From contig NC_134704.1 of the NCBI RefSeq assembly GCF_043290135.1, positions 16,904,001 to 16,968,000 of the forward strand: DNA of 64,000 nt. The letters are read 5' to 3'. The position numbers were made by a program, and so were the translations under genes. The notes below the pieces were generated by a model. That model worked only from the letters and a program-made list of their open reading frames with translations, searched no databases and was not told where the DNA came from. Shown one piece after another: positions 11,019 through 22,895 of the stretch (the first letter of the stretch is position 1; every line of letters begins with the position of its first letter). This stretch comes from Rhipicephalus microplus (Eukaryota > Arthropoda > Arachnida > Ixodida > Ixodidae).

Positions 11019-13343
11019 ATAGCACAGCACTAACAACGTTTTCATCAGAAAAAAAGAGCAAACAAGAAGGCCGTTGCTATGGTACAACTGAGTCAGCGTT
11101 TGAACTTTGAGCTTCGTTTTCCAACACAAAATGTTGGGGGGGGAGCTCAGGCAAAAGCTGTCAAGAACAGCTTGAAGGGACCTGAGTGTCTAGCACAATT
11201 TCGTATCAGTTGTCTCGACAACTAATACGAAATCTAAATTTCGGTACAGAATGAACACAGATAGAAATAAAAATAAAAAAATTACAAGCGGACAGGGCAG
11301 AAGAAACACCTCGGTTATCAGATGACTATAGCGAACAGTGACTCATCTTGTGCGCATGTCATTAGACGTATTGTTTGGACGAGCGCTGTGTAATGGTGAA
11401 TAGGCGCGTATGGCAATCAAGACGCAGCGCGCTTTCAAGCAGTAGTGTCGACAGATTTTGTTTTTTTTTGGGGGGGGGGGGGGGAAGGAGGGTTTAACTG
11501 TACTTCGTGCAGTTATATGTGTGCTTGCGTAATATATGCATGCAAAACTCAAAATTTTTGGGGAAGGTTGGAAACTTCCTTCCGGAGATGCCAGTGCCTT
11601 TGGAGTGACGCGCGCGTTATCACTGATTAGGCCTTGTATCAGCATCTCTAATATTATACCGCGCAATGCCAGAGACATCATTTGTGATGCTAGAATCTTC
11701 ATACCCGCTTTTCCGACAACGAACTTTGCGTGCCGATCACTACATCTCTCAAAATGCACCTTTGTTGAGGCCCATGCAAGAATGATTGTCTTTGATGAAC
11801 GACCCTGATCTCTACTGATTTTTCCCTTGATCGCAAAGAAGTGCAATTCAGTTTACTGCATATACTAGATTGAAAAAATGCTGAAAAATGATAGATGCAG
11901 TCTTCGTTTTGTTTAATGATAGTGTGACTTGACAGAGTGGTGTCTAATATTCTTTTGTCTCGTGAATCTCGCGGACACTTGTAAACTTTACACACGTCTT
12001 TCACTATTCAGATGTAATTTCTTGTGTGCTCATTAGGAGCGCTATTCCCTGCAGTAAGCGTCATCGGATTCTGTGTTTATATTTTCTACTCCGAGTGCTG
12101 CAATGGGTAGCGCTGTTTCTCCCAGAAGCTTTCCTGTCATTCTTTGGTAGTGCGCATGTGTCGTGAATAAGGTGAATATAACACAGCGTTAATTGGTGTC
12201 ACCTCCCTTTTGTCCGTTCGTGTTTTTCCGCCCGGTTGAAATTTTTTTCTAGATGATGGATTACCAACTTGTCCAAGAGCTTATGTTAATATGGTTAGAT
12301 TTCACTCACGTGCGTGGACCTCACAAAATAACCCCGACACAATACATAAGCATGCTTCACAGTCTCTTTGGACTCTTGTTCTAGCATGACTAATTCATAG
12401 CGCAGGAAAAAAACAACCTAACAGCGCAACGTGCGCCGGCATAAAACACCAGGTGTTCTACGGGACTCTTGTTTCGTTCCATTCCCAATTAATTCTTGAA
12501 TTTTGACAGATTAGGCCGAGAGAGACAAAGGAAGTAAAGGAAATTTAAGGAATATAACTAGAATACTGTATTAATCTTTGCTACACTAAACTAGAACCAC
12601 TAATTTTTACGGGAGAAAAAAAAAACAGAGAGGATGAGTGATGTGTCAGTGCTGAGAATGCACGCGTGGCCAATTGAAAGTAGTGTTCATAAAGCTTACA
12701 TGAAGCATATGGAGGCCGAACGGCACATAGCAAAGAACGCCATCGTTTCATGCTCAAGTCTCGTTCCAGTAGTCGTTCAGACCCCTAGCCCTAGAAAAAA
12801 ATGTAGTTTCTTTATTTTTATTTTATCCCCACAAGAGGTATACTTAACATCTGATGCACGAGCTTCGCGGAAATGCCCGATGCTCTAAGCTGATCCTAGC
12901 CGCTCACGAATTAAGGTCATCATCGACCATCTCGGCTTCTATGAAACTTCCAGAGACGGCCCAGATGCTCCTAATTGGGCCACCCTGTTCGATGTCCTGG
13001 AAGCGCATGAAGCCGGTGTCCACTCTTACCTAGCTCCCTTCATCGCGATAAAATTCTGCAGTGCGGCCTGAAGACCTCTTACGATGCGAAAGTTTGATTA
13101 TTCGGAGTATTCTATGAGTCGGTGATTCGCGTAACAGAATTACTAAATAACGGAGCATTCGGGGAATTCGCAACGCGTTAACTTCTGGAACGAACCATCT
13201 TAGACCGCTATAGTCCATAATGACAGCTTCAAAATGTGTAGCCTACCTACAACCACAGGGCTCCACTTCTGAGAAAATATTCAATAATTACGCGCTAAAA
13301 AATCAATGTGCTGTTGGAGATACGATTTCGGCTATTTGGTGCG
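11019..13343. other. Unannotated stretch
   Basis: No gene recognised. A 13-14 bp poly(G) run lies at 11471-11484. The overlapping frames at 11343-11846 (minus, 167 codons) and 11536-11808 (plus) have no motif and cross the poly(G)/poly(T) run. Confidence 0.4.
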
Positions 13344-13347
13344 CATC

Positions 13348-13388
<41 letters not shown>

Positions 13389-13742
13389 GATTTTTATTTA
13401 CAGTAAGCCGGATACAGAGCTCACTGCAGGGGCAAAGGGCTAAAGGCGAACAGCCTGACAAAGGCCCTTGTCCCTCCGCAGTTCGTGACAGTGCAAAGCT
13501 TAAACAATATATATATTCAATACATTGGTTTCAAGCAACCTGAAATTGTAAACACAAAATTCAAACATAAATAGCATAAGAAGTTTACATAACACATTTT
13601 AAGAATTAGAGGTCACTCTCGTTATAGTTCACAACAAAACAATATCAATGAAACAACATCGAAAACAGACACAAAATGCATGCGGATACAATGAATTCCG
13701 CTGTATACACTCGTATAATTGACATAGAAGTTGATGAACAAT

Positions 13743-14465
13743 TTAAGCATTTGCAGAGGCATGAGGCTCCATTACGTAGTTTCGGTAGTGTAGACCGGTG
13801 GTTATGAATAAGTTCTTTATTTGTTTCTTGAAAGTCGCACTACTAGCCCTAAAGTTCAATTGATCTGCAAGGGTATTTAAAACCTGAGGTACCTGGTAAG
13901 CAATACTTTGTTTTCCATACTTGGTTCTTGTTCTAGGAGCTCGTCTCTTTTGTTCTCGCATACTGTAGTGTGGTTTTTCGGTGCAACTTTCTTCATATAG
14001 CTTAGTCTTTTGTATTAACTGAAGTAATTTAAAATGATATAATTGATCAATTCTGAGTATGGAATGTTTAATGAATAGTGGAGCAGTGCGCAAGTTTTGT
14101 AGATTCCCCCTGTAATTTTCAAAGCAGCGCAATATTTTCTTTTGTATAGTTATTAACTTATGGTAATTCTCTTGTGATGTCGTTCCCCAGACTAACATCC
14201 CATAACTTACTTTAGAATGGAAGAGTGCGTAGTACATACTTATTTTTAACCTCAATGGGATTAAGTGCATTGTTCTAAAAAAACAACCAACTATTCGCGC
14301 TAATGCGGTGATAAGATGATTTACATGTGTATTCCAGTTTAATTCCTCCTGAAACCATACACCAAGAAACTTTTGTTCCCTAACATGTGCGATGCAATTT
14401 CCTTCGAATTTTACAGCTATGTTACTAATAGGTTTGTTTATAGGTCGGAATATCATATAGGTTGC
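13743..14465 (-). pseudogene. CR1/L2-like polyprotein C-terminal region
   Basis: Downstream of the frameshift the frame is open for about 240 codons and ends at 13743. It contains the post-reverse-transcriptase block typical of CR1/L2 proteins: KFLGVWFQEELNWNTHVNHL, LRLKISMYYALFHSKVSYGMLVWG and a basic LRxLQNLRTAP-like segment. The sequence upstream of 14465 in this frame is shadow, which is why the first codons of the frame (14507 on) are not included. It is followed by an untranslated region of about 350 bp and the trinucleotide tail. Confidence 0.8.
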
Positions 14466-14818
14466 TTTTTTTTTGCATTCAAGCGCAGTCCATTTTGCCT
14501 TAACCAATTTGAAAGATTGCTTAGATAATTATTTACACTGACCTCAAGTGATAATAGATTGTCTGATGTAAAGAAAACATTCGTATCGTCAGCGTACATT
14601 ATAAGTTCAGGAGAATGAGGTATATCGACAATATCATTTATATAGACAAGGAACAATAATGGCCCCAGTATAGACCCTTGGGGAACTCCTTGGTTCAACT
14701 TTATCTTTGCAGAAATAGTGTTATTCAGTTTTACATATTGATAACGACCTTCTAGGTAACTTTTAAACAATTGTAGTGCAACTCCACGCACCCCATAACT
14801 TGATAATTTATGAATCAA
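14453..14818 (-). pseudogene. CR1/L2-like reverse transcriptase, catalytic YADD part
   Basis: Continues the same frame after the stop. Residues 44-62 hold the VPQGSILGPLLFLVYINDI block and residues 75-78 the YADD catalytic motif, so the active-site aspartates are intact. The frame then fails in a homopolymer: after GLRLNAKK the nine-base A run changes frame, and the true continuation (ATYMIFRPINK) lies in the next frame from about 14466. That could be a real one-base indel or a base-calling error in the run. Confidence 0.85.
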
Positions 14819-14821
14819 TTA

Positions 14822-15962
14822 TTTGAATTGTATGGAGTCAAATGCCTTTTGAAGATCGAGGAAGAGCCCAAGAGTATATTTTTTGTTTTCCATATTTTCG
14901 ATTATCTTATCTTTGATATACAGTAGAGCTTGTTCTGTTGATTTATTTTTTTGAAAACCATACTGACTTTTTGTTATTATTTGGTGCTTATCAAAAAAGG
15001 ATGCAAGTCTATCATAAATAACCCCTTCAAATATTTTTGATATTGTTGGAAGCACAGATATAGGTCGATAGTTCGCTAAAGTATTGATATCACCACCTTT
15101 ATGTACTGCAGTGACTTTTGCTACTTTTAGCTGCTCTGGAAATACACCGTTAGTGAGGGTGAGGTTGATAATAATGGCCAAGACATTAGATATCAATGGT
15201 GACACCATTTTTAACTCAACAGAACCTATCTCATCAATCCCTGATGCAACATTGTTTTTAAGTTTTCTAATTAATCTTTCTACTTCAACCGGATCTGTGG
15301 GTGCGAGAAAAATAGAATACGGCAAAGGAGATTTATGAGGATTTGGAGCATTATCTCGCTTTTCATCCGTTAAAATGAAGGAACCCGCATTTATGAAATG
15401 TTCATTCATGACATTGGCCAACCTTTCACCACTGAAAATCTGACCATTAATTGTTAGGTCCTGTGTCCTATTACAACTCTTTTTTCTGTTCATAAGCCCA
15501 TTTATGACCTCCCATAGCTTCCTCTGGTCATTGTAAACGCTTTCAAATAATTTTTCATAGTAGTTCTGTTTAGCCTTCCGTATTTCTGAATTTAAAACGT
15601 TTCTATATTTCTTGTACTCAGCTAAGACGTCTGTGTTCCGCGAACGGATGAAATCATGATACAATTTATTCTTTATTTTTATGCGCCGGTAAAGATCACG
15701 ATTTATCCAAGGCTTTCTGCATTTCTCATTTTTGCCACGTGAGCGCTTCTGAAGTGGAAATGCCGCATCATAGCTAGTACTCAATAACGTCATGAATGTG
15801 TTATAAGCATCATCAGGATTTTCTTGTCTATAAACAGTGGTCCAATCTATGTTCTGAACTAGCTGAAAAAAATGTTCCCGAGTTTTGCTGTTTTTAACTC
15901 GGTGGAAAGATGTCTCTGTTTTCTGACCAATTTGAGAAGTAACTTCAAGAAAAACTAATTAG
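14822..15962 (-). pseudogene. CR1/L2-like reverse transcriptase, N-terminal part
   Basis: This open frame covers the linker and the first half of the reverse transcriptase, which copies the element's RNA into DNA at a nicked target. Visible blocks are RKPWINRDLYRRIK-like linker sequence, NNVASGIDEIG, NYRPISVLPTISKIFEGVI, SQYGFQKNKSTEQAL and FLDLQKAFDSI, the last carrying the first catalytic aspartate. The frame is open upstream of the methionine at 15793 as far as about 15962 (through FHRVKNSKTREHFFQLVQNI), so that methionine is not the true start. It ends at an in-frame TAA (14819-14821), one base from a leucine codon, and reads on in the same frame into the next piece. Confidence 0.85.
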
Positions 15963-16649
15963 GGACAAATGAATGGGGAATAAACAGAGAGAAGTGCCGC
16001 GTTGTGCCTGTTTACTGCACATTGTCCTTTGCTAATTAATTATGCCTGAAAATTGATGCGCGTCGTGTGACTGGAGTGATGAATAGAACCACACTGCGTT
16101 AGTGGTAATGGATAATCTCTGAATCTACGCATAGAAGGCAGCACCGTCTGTCATCGAAGCATATACGGACAGACAATTAGGTATGCAGTGCCGCTGACAG
16201 AGCAGCGAGCATAATTAGAGGCTATGAACACGTATAGGCCGTCCCTGGTATAAAATGAAGCTCTCCAGATTACCAATCCGGTCGCATTAATATTAATGCG
16301 ACTCGTATCGATCGAATGGTACCGTTCCAATACACAAGAAATGATCTCTATAGCCTTCTTCGACCGCCCCTCATGTCTGTATCTACTGTTACAGCTAAAT
16401 GAACAAAAGTTTCTCGAGATCATCTTCATTTACTTCTTTGGCATTCGCTTATAGCCTATCTAGAAGGCACAGTAGTGTTCTCACAACACTGCGAATGTCA
16501 GTTGGTCGAAAATGACGCAGCGGACTTTGTTGTTGTCGTCGATATTTTTGTCGTCGGTATATCAAGTTTTAGTGCTGTACGGAAGAACTAACAGAAACTC
16601 ACTGGTTCCTTAACGCATTCGCCAAAAATGACTCGAAGGTGGAAATCGT
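15963..16649. other. Unannotated stretch
   Basis: Flank upstream of the truncated LINE; nothing recognised. Confidence 0.45.
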
Positions 16650-16990
16650 CCGATGTTGTTCTCAAAGACAGAGGAACGTACTCTCCTCTACCTTTGCGCG
16701 AAAACACTGCTGTACTCGGCAGTTTTCAAACACTTTGATCTTTCCTGTGCAGTAAATTGTCCGCGTTGGGCGGAGAAGTCTTCGGACATCATTTACATGG
16801 TGCGTGCATGCCAGACAACCCCGAACCTTTCCCCGAAACTCCGAACCCCACCCGGGAGAACGGGGAGGCAGCATTGCTCGACTGTTCCCGTATAGCGAAC
16901 CAGAAGGCCCTGGTCTACCGATGCCGAGTCGCGGCCGTCGCCAAAAGTCTCCTATAATGAGGAGCCCACTTAGTAGTTGGGAGGGGGTTG
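16650..16990 (+). pseudogene. Decayed C-terminal zinc motif of an RNase H-type LINE
   Basis: Plus strand. One frame reads VFKHFDLSCAVNCPRWAEKSSDI then IYMVRACQ, and a second, shifted frame continues with NPTRENGEAALLDC and NQKALVYRCRVAAVAKSLL before a stop. The layout matches the tail of the LINE at 37.9 kb (C-x2-C, then HMVWTCP, then a WEALL block and an alanine-rich end). Here the second cysteine of the knuckle is tryptophan and the histidine is tyrosine, and at least one frameshift is present. Only the last 100 or so codons survive. Confidence 0.65.
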
Positions 16991-17439
16991 CTTTCCAGGT
17001 CGCTTCGTAATTACACCCTGTACATAGCTCTCATTCAATTAGCCATGCGAACGACCCAATGATACAGCGAAAGCACAGCTCTCGAGCCACGAGGCGCCCG
17101 GTTGGTCATGTGACTTTTGACGATTGTCTGGCCGCTCCGCTATCGAATGGTGGATAACAGGGAGATCTCGAATGAGAAGAGAAAAGTTGAACGAATGGAA
17201 AACAGGGAACTTCACCAGACAATCACCCCGGTTGGTTAACGTGCACATCAGAATCTATAGGCTGGAAGGTGAGCAAATTTTTAAGCGCACGCGAATATGA
17301 AACTGCATGTGCAGTGTATAGAGACGATCACCTGTAAAGGCCAGTCGACTTGAGAAGTACAGCAGCGGCTGCGTTTCGTGCTGAGCTAGCGATATACCAT
17401 GTGACCCCAATCCAAGTTCGCATTTGTCACCGAGTTCTT
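16991..17439. other. Unannotated stretch
   Basis: Nothing recognised. Confidence 0.45.
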
Positions 17440-17690
17440 TCTTTTAACTCGATAGCGTTAAGGACCTCGTTTCACGGAAATTCCGGTGTCGGGGTCGGCG
17501 TCATTGGTTGTGAGCAAAAATTCGTCTGGTTCGTGACCAAAAAATGCAGAAATACGCTAATAAAATAAATAATAAGCATTCTGTGGTCCGAGTGAGGATC
17601 GAACCGAGGCTGTTTGCGTGGCAAGCAGCTGTTCTACCACACAGTCACGCGTCTTCTTGATAATGCACTTAAAATAACTTCATCTGCTTT
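17440..17690 (-). repeat. tRNA-Gly-like interspersed repeat (SINE-like)
   Basis: Minus strand 17655-17585 looks like a tRNA: a GTGGTAGAAC D-arm, a CTTGCCACGC anticodon arm that would give GCC (glycine), and a GGTTCGATCC T-arm/B box at 17606-17597. The acceptor ends do not pair well, so it is not a working tRNA. It is followed on the minus strand by an AT-rich part and a GTCGG-repeating block (17460-17500) that I associate from memory with a common tick repeat. This is a different tRNA ancestor from the main SINE family. Confidence 0.55.
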
Positions 17691-20426
17691 TAAACGCAGT
17701 GAAAATACCACTCATGTTTTACAAGCACATGCATTGTGTATGCAGACTTCACAGCACAACATGCCATATCGCAATAATATTACGTGGTACAAGCGTACAT
17801 TGCCATGGAGCGTCTCAACATGTGATTATCAGGCCACTTCCCACTCCATCGATTACATTGTAGCAATCCACAATTTTAACTTCTTGAGTAACATCATACA
17901 ATAAAAGGTGTGTACGAAGTGTTTGAATACGCATAAGGTGTAGGATATCGCAATCACTTTCGACTTTTGAAGGCGCAGCTTAAGGATCCTCCAGCTTTTT
18001 TTAAAAGCAAGATTTTATCGTAGTGGATATAGAAGCAGAAATGTTCGATGCACTTCTGACATTCACAAATGTTACTCGAAAGTACTTACTGAGAACTAAT
18101 GTTTTTCTATGAGGAACGACATTTTGGCATAAAGTTTGTAGCAGATTAGGAGGAAATAAACAAAAACAGCCGGTAGTTTCAGCAAAGCGATATGCTTCAT
18201 TGAGCGAGCGTCATGCTACGATCCATAGAAACGAGCTTCTTTGGAACGTCTATATTGTCTCTCAGGACGGTTTGGTCACTGCTGCTGTTGCACCTGTAAT
18301 GGTACCGTCAGCTAGGTACCTCCTATCTAAGATAAACGAACTGACGCAGTGGTGTATAAAATAAGAATGATTTCTCCCTTTAATGAAAGCACAATGACAA
18401 TTTTCATGGGACCAAGAAGTCTTGGTCATTACGCTCAGCAGCGTAAAGTTCGAATAATGACAGAAAGAGACATCTAGAGAGACTGGCATCCCAGATTGCC
18501 CAGCTATCCTAATCTCCGACAAAAAAAAAGAACGTCTCAATCAACCAACCATCATCACCTCCATGCTTGTCCCATTACAATCATAACTCGACTGACGAAA
18601 TCTGAAGCCGAGGCTCAGATTTGTTCCGATTACACCTAGGTCCCAGTCAAAGATTGGGTCCCGGTTTTTTTTTTATTTTACAAAATGGGTGAGATTGATC
18701 TGGTCCTTCCCTTCCTTTTTTTACCTTTTTAGGTTCCCAATGTATCCGGAATAATTTCCTTCTTGCCAGAATTGTCTGACAAGTTCTGAAGCCACTCGAG
18801 CCTTAAGTGGTGTTCTCTGCTAATGTATTTTTTTCTCTCGGGCCTCTTTTTCTATTTTGTTCCGCTCGAAGACGTGCGCACCCACAGGGCTACAGGTTCT
18901 GCAAGCCACTCAAGTAGGCTACAAGCGCTTCCTAGTTTAGAAATGTCGCGCGCAGAGAGAATCGATCATGCACTGACTTTCGATTTTCACTCGTGGTTCA
19001 CGTCGCCTGGACAATCGTGATGCTAGCGGCAAAAGTCGCGCCTAAGCTTTGTTAGAACTGTGCACCGTTGTCGAAGCTAAATACACCTCTCCAAGAGAGA
19101 CAAAGCTGTTGTTCTGGAAACACTAAAACGACGTTAGCGTATTGTATATCACAACTCGTGTGCTGTGACTGTAGATCAGTAAAACATTAGTTTTGACGGT
19201 GGCTTGTGCAATAATATTACATTCACTTATATTCAGGCATGTACGAACTACAAACGATGACACTGAAACTGTGTTTAAAGAATTTATTGTCACATACATC
19301 ATTTACATGAACATTGATATGAGATGACGTGGAAAGAACACGTACATTTGATGGTTCACACAAACCACAAAAAAAACACGTGAACAGAGTATGAAGGCCT
19401 CAAAGCGATAACATCAAATCTTTAAGGCACTACACTATAGCCCTCATATGGTGTAGCATAAGCTGTACCTGTGAGTTGCTATGACTTTCAACATATGTTT
19501 CAAAGTATTGAACACATGTCCTTATGCATAGCTACTTGCATATACGTATCTTATGACAAAGCACAATACTGTTAATCCAACATAAGCAAGAAAATTACAA
19601 CTTGCCTACATTTTTCTTAAGGCGGTCGCAATGGCAACCTTACACACTACAAGTATATACGGAGATATTTAGTAATCCGTAACGTATATGCAAGTAATGA
19701 CCTCTATTGACCTTGACACGAGGAGTAGGTATGACAGAGTTTACTACATATCATACAATACTGTAGCATTAAAACTTAGGCGACATGTAAAATTAGTATG
19801 ATAATAATAAACACCGCAGTTACAAGCGTTTACTGCTGCCTTTTTTTTTCAAGAATTTACCAGAACGAATGACGCGCGATGCGCCGAGTGAAAGTCACTG
19901 GCTCTCTCAAACACGCCAACAGTGCATTGAATTCGAGTCATCGACGAGCTGCCACCAGTCGCGTAGCTTCAGCCGCAGCTGCGGCGTTTTGAGGGACGGC
20001 AAACAGGCGGACTGTCCACTTGGAAAAGTCACGCCACGAACTCGACGCTCCTGTGTTGGCTGACGGTCGATGATTCGTTTTAAAGAACAGCATTGTTTCG
20101 GAGCTCTTTTCGGTATATTTTTTTTTCAACGCTACGTCTCGTCATGACGAAAGTAAAAAAATTCTGTGAAACAACATCGTGTCAGCAGAGAAACAATGGA
20201 AGGCGAGCAACACGAATTCTGGCTATAAGAACACCAGGCTGACTATGAAATGATAAATCTAAAAATGGCAACACGGTATTAAATTAGATAAGATACACAG
20301 ATAAATTACATCTATATATGCGTATCTAATGAATTCAATAATGGTGTTAATAATATTCGGAGTTTCACGTGCCAGAACGTTCATATGAATATGATCCTGC
20401 TTGTATTCAATGAATTCAATAAGAAT
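17691..20426. other. Unannotated stretch
   Basis: 2.7 kb, mainly AT-rich, nothing recognised on either strand. Confidence 0.45.
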
Positions 20427-20632
20427 ATTGGCGTTTGAAGTGCGAAAGCCACAACATGGTTATGACACGACAGTGTAAGCTTCCGGAAATTTCCACCACC
20501 TGGATTGTTTTAACGCGCACCTGGTTTTTCCGATGCGCACGGGCCTCTAGCATTTTCTGCCTCCGTAAAAAATGTGACCGATGTTACCGACCTAAAATCG
20601 ACATTTTTGGGGGGATCGCAGCCGGGCACCTG
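20427..20632 (-). mobile_element. Highly decayed SINE copy
   Basis: Minus-strand match to the SINE body through CACAACATGGTTATGA, TCCGGAAATTTCCACCACCT and GCACGGGCCTCTAGCATTTT. The tRNA head is unrecognisable. The wording (GGGCCTCTAGCA) places it with the longer-body subfamily. Confidence 0.6.
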
Positions 20633-21228
20633 TATTCAATTCAGTTTCAAGTCACCGCTCATCCAGTCTGAGCTTATCGTATGTCCTATAGTCGTTTACC
20701 GCTCTGCAGTTATTTTCTATCACGTCTTTCAAACTCGCTTTTTTTAAGAGTTAACGGGAAAGTGCAGTAGAGTCACAGCGGGGAAAATCTACCGACTACT
20801 GACGTTCATGCACCTGTGCTTTGGCGTCGCGTCACCGTCAGTTGGACGTAATGTTCAACCGATCGGGAAACTAAACGTTGTGAAACATTCCACCGCTAAT
20901 TACTGCCTGCCGGTTCGCAACGGATGATTGCGTGTGTCGCATGTTGAGCAAACTTGCCAGACAGAGTTTTTTTCGTTTTTGTCCGTGTCCTTCTGAGCAA
21001 AAAAGAAGGGATAGTTCATCTCTCATAACTGTTGATGACGTCAGCCGATACTAACGACACATGCCGTGACACAGCGTAAGAATCTATGAATGTTTTATCG
21101 CATTGTGTCAAAACTTACAGAGCCGCTGTGCCCAGTGAATTCGGGAGCTTTAAATTTAAAAATCGAAGAGAGCAAGCGGGACAATCGTTACGGGACCACT
21201 CTGAAAGTACCATTCAATGGGTCAGCAA
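20633..21228. other. Unannotated stretch
   Basis: Nothing recognised. Confidence 0.45.
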
Positions 21229-21241
21229 CAACGTTCAGTTG

Positions 21242-21298
21242 ATTGATTGATATGTGGGGTTTAACTTCCCAAAACCACCATATGATTATGAGAGACGC
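21242..21298 (-). mobile_element. 57 bp SINE remnant with perfect 13 bp duplications
   Basis: Only the last 57 bp of the SINE is present (tail plus body up to GAGAGACGC), flanked by the perfect 13 bp repeat CAACGTTCAGTTG at 21229-21241 and 21299-21311. The intact duplication shows that it was inserted already truncated and is not the product of later deletion. Confidence 0.92.
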
Positions 21299-21311
21299 CA
21301 ACGTTCAGTTG

Positions 21312-21678
21312 CCGCAAGGCGTATAGCGTTACGAGCGTTTGAATGCGTGCTGGTTGGGGTAAATTCGTCACAAAGAAAGAAAAATTGATTCTCGAAAACA
21401 CGTACAACACGTGTGGCATCAAGAAAGTGTGTTCGCAGCAGTTACCCAATTAGTGTTTAGGAAAGGCTCTGAAAGGCCGCTTTTCTAGCTTTCGCTCTGA
21501 CTGTGCTGCGCCTTCTGCGCAGGCCTGGCTTTTTTTTTTTTCCTCCTTGTTCTTCTCCGTAACACACTTCAATTTGTCGGAATGTCGATTGGGCTAGCAT
21601 CAGCGTGACCTCATTCAAACGCGCAGAGGGTTCCTGGTGTTCCTTGAAAATTATATAACTGTCTTCATACGTGGGTCT
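21312..21678. other. Unannotated stretch
   Basis: Nothing recognised. Confidence 0.45.
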
Positions 21679-21690
21679 AGAACATGCAAA

Positions 21691-21934
21691 GTCGATTGAT
21701 TGATATGTGGGGTTTAACGTCCCAAAACCACCATATGATAATGAGAGACGACGTAGTGGAGGGCTCCGGAGGTTTCGACCACTGGGGGTTTTTTAACGTG
21801 CACCCCAATCTGAGCACACGGGCCTACAACATTTCCGCCTCCATCGGAAATGCAGCCGCCGCAGCCGGGATTCGAACCCGCGACCTGTGGATCAGCAGCC
21901 GAGTACCTTAGCCAATAGACCACCGCGGCGGGGC
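21691..21934 (-). mobile_element. Full-length Ruka-like SINE
   Basis: Complete minus-strand copy, tail to tRNA head, flanked by AGAACATGCAAA (12 bp) at 21679-21690 and 21935-21946. Its A box (TGGTCTATTGG) and B box (GGTTCGAATCC) both fit the pol III consensus, so it may be transcribable. A pol III transcript would be untranslated; the peptide-like open frames across it are artefacts. Confidence 0.93.
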
Positions 21935-21946
21935 AGAACATGCAAA

Positions 21947-22385
21947 ATCACGAGGACTTGTACTGTACTCAATAAAAAAAGGCGTCAGAGTTAGTTATAT
22001 TGTAGAATAAAACAAGGCGTGCCAAGCAACCAGCTCTTGAACAACTATCCACCAATGACTACGAAGTTGCTACACTTTCTCTGAACTGATGTTCCCCTGA
22101 CGTCATCAATAATGCGAAAAATTGCATGCCTGGGCATATTAATGATTCATGCTGACTTTTATTTTTGCAGCTCTAGTCGAGCGTTGCGCTTTGGCGCAAT
22201 TAAGGCAGACAAAGGGTGAAAAGTTGATAGAATGGGCGTTTATTCTCGGTGTAAGTTGCAAGATAAAGGCAATTCAAAAAAGAAGGAAAGGAAAAAAGGC
22301 AAGCGAAATAACAGATAGAAACTTTGGCTACAGCTGAGCCAAGAACTGGTAAGGGTTACACTTCAGTCAACCCACTATCATACTG
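21947..22385. other. Unannotated stretch
   Basis: Spacer between two oppositely oriented SINEs; nothing else recognised. Confidence 0.45.
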
Positions 22386-22396
22386 CACAATAGATA

Positions 22397-22630
22397 GCCC
22401 CATCGCGGTGGTCTAGAGGCTAAGGTACTCGGCAACTGACCTGCAGTTCGCGGGATCGAATCCCGGTGGCGGCGGCATTTCCGTTGGAGGCAGAAATGTT
22501 GCAGGCTCGTATGCTAAAATTTTGTGCACGTTAAAGAACCCCAGGTGGTCGAAATTTCCGTAGCCCTCCACTATGGCGTCCCTCATAATCATATGGTGGT
22601 TTTGAGACGTTATAAACCCCCATATCATTA
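22397..22630 (+). mobile_element. Full-length Ruka-like SINE
   Basis: Complete sense-strand copy from the head (CATCGCGGTGGTCTAGAGGC) to a TATCATTA tail. It is flanked by CACAATAGATA (11 bp) at 22386-22396 and 22631-22641. The A box fits consensus; the B box reads GGATCGAATCC, one base off. Confidence 0.93.
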
Positions 22631-22895
22631 CACAATAGATACGAGGACTTGTTCAGACCTTTTTCAGTCCTCGTTCAAGACAGACCTGTTCAAGACAGAC
22701 CAGTGCGTTAATAGTGATCATCATTAATGCGTATTGTGATGTCGTAACGAAGAGCTGCATGTTAAACTATCTTCTGACGTCACGCTTAGTCAAGATGTGT
22801 CATCAATAAGTAATAATGCTTCTAACAGCTCGGGCTGTCTGATGAGTAGTGAAAGAATGTCCTTGGTGCAATAGCCTTTATTTCACACTCGCCGG

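Larger units (their letters stand above)
13344..15962 (-). mobile_element. 5'-truncated CR1/L2-like non-LTR retrotransposon
   Basis: A 2.6 kb minus-strand LINE that keeps the linker, the reverse transcriptase domain, the C-terminal region, a 3' UTR and a (TAC)n tail (13344-13388). The 5' half, including any ORF1 and the endonuclease, is missing; homologous-looking sequence stops near 15962. The reading frame is split by one in-frame TAA (14819-14821) and one shift in a run of nine A (plus strand T, 14466-14474). CR1/L2-group identity rests on the GVPQGSILGPLLFLVYINDI block, YADDT and the microsatellite tail, and is inferred, not tested. It cannot move by itself. Confidence 0.85.

Noticed and set aside
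11343..11846. 167-codon minus-strand gene
   Set aside because: It crosses a poly(G)/poly(T) run and overlaps an equally open plus frame; no motif.
22397..22470. tRNA genes at the SINE heads
   Set aside because: A and B boxes are present, but the stems do not close and each is joined to a SINE body with flanking duplications.
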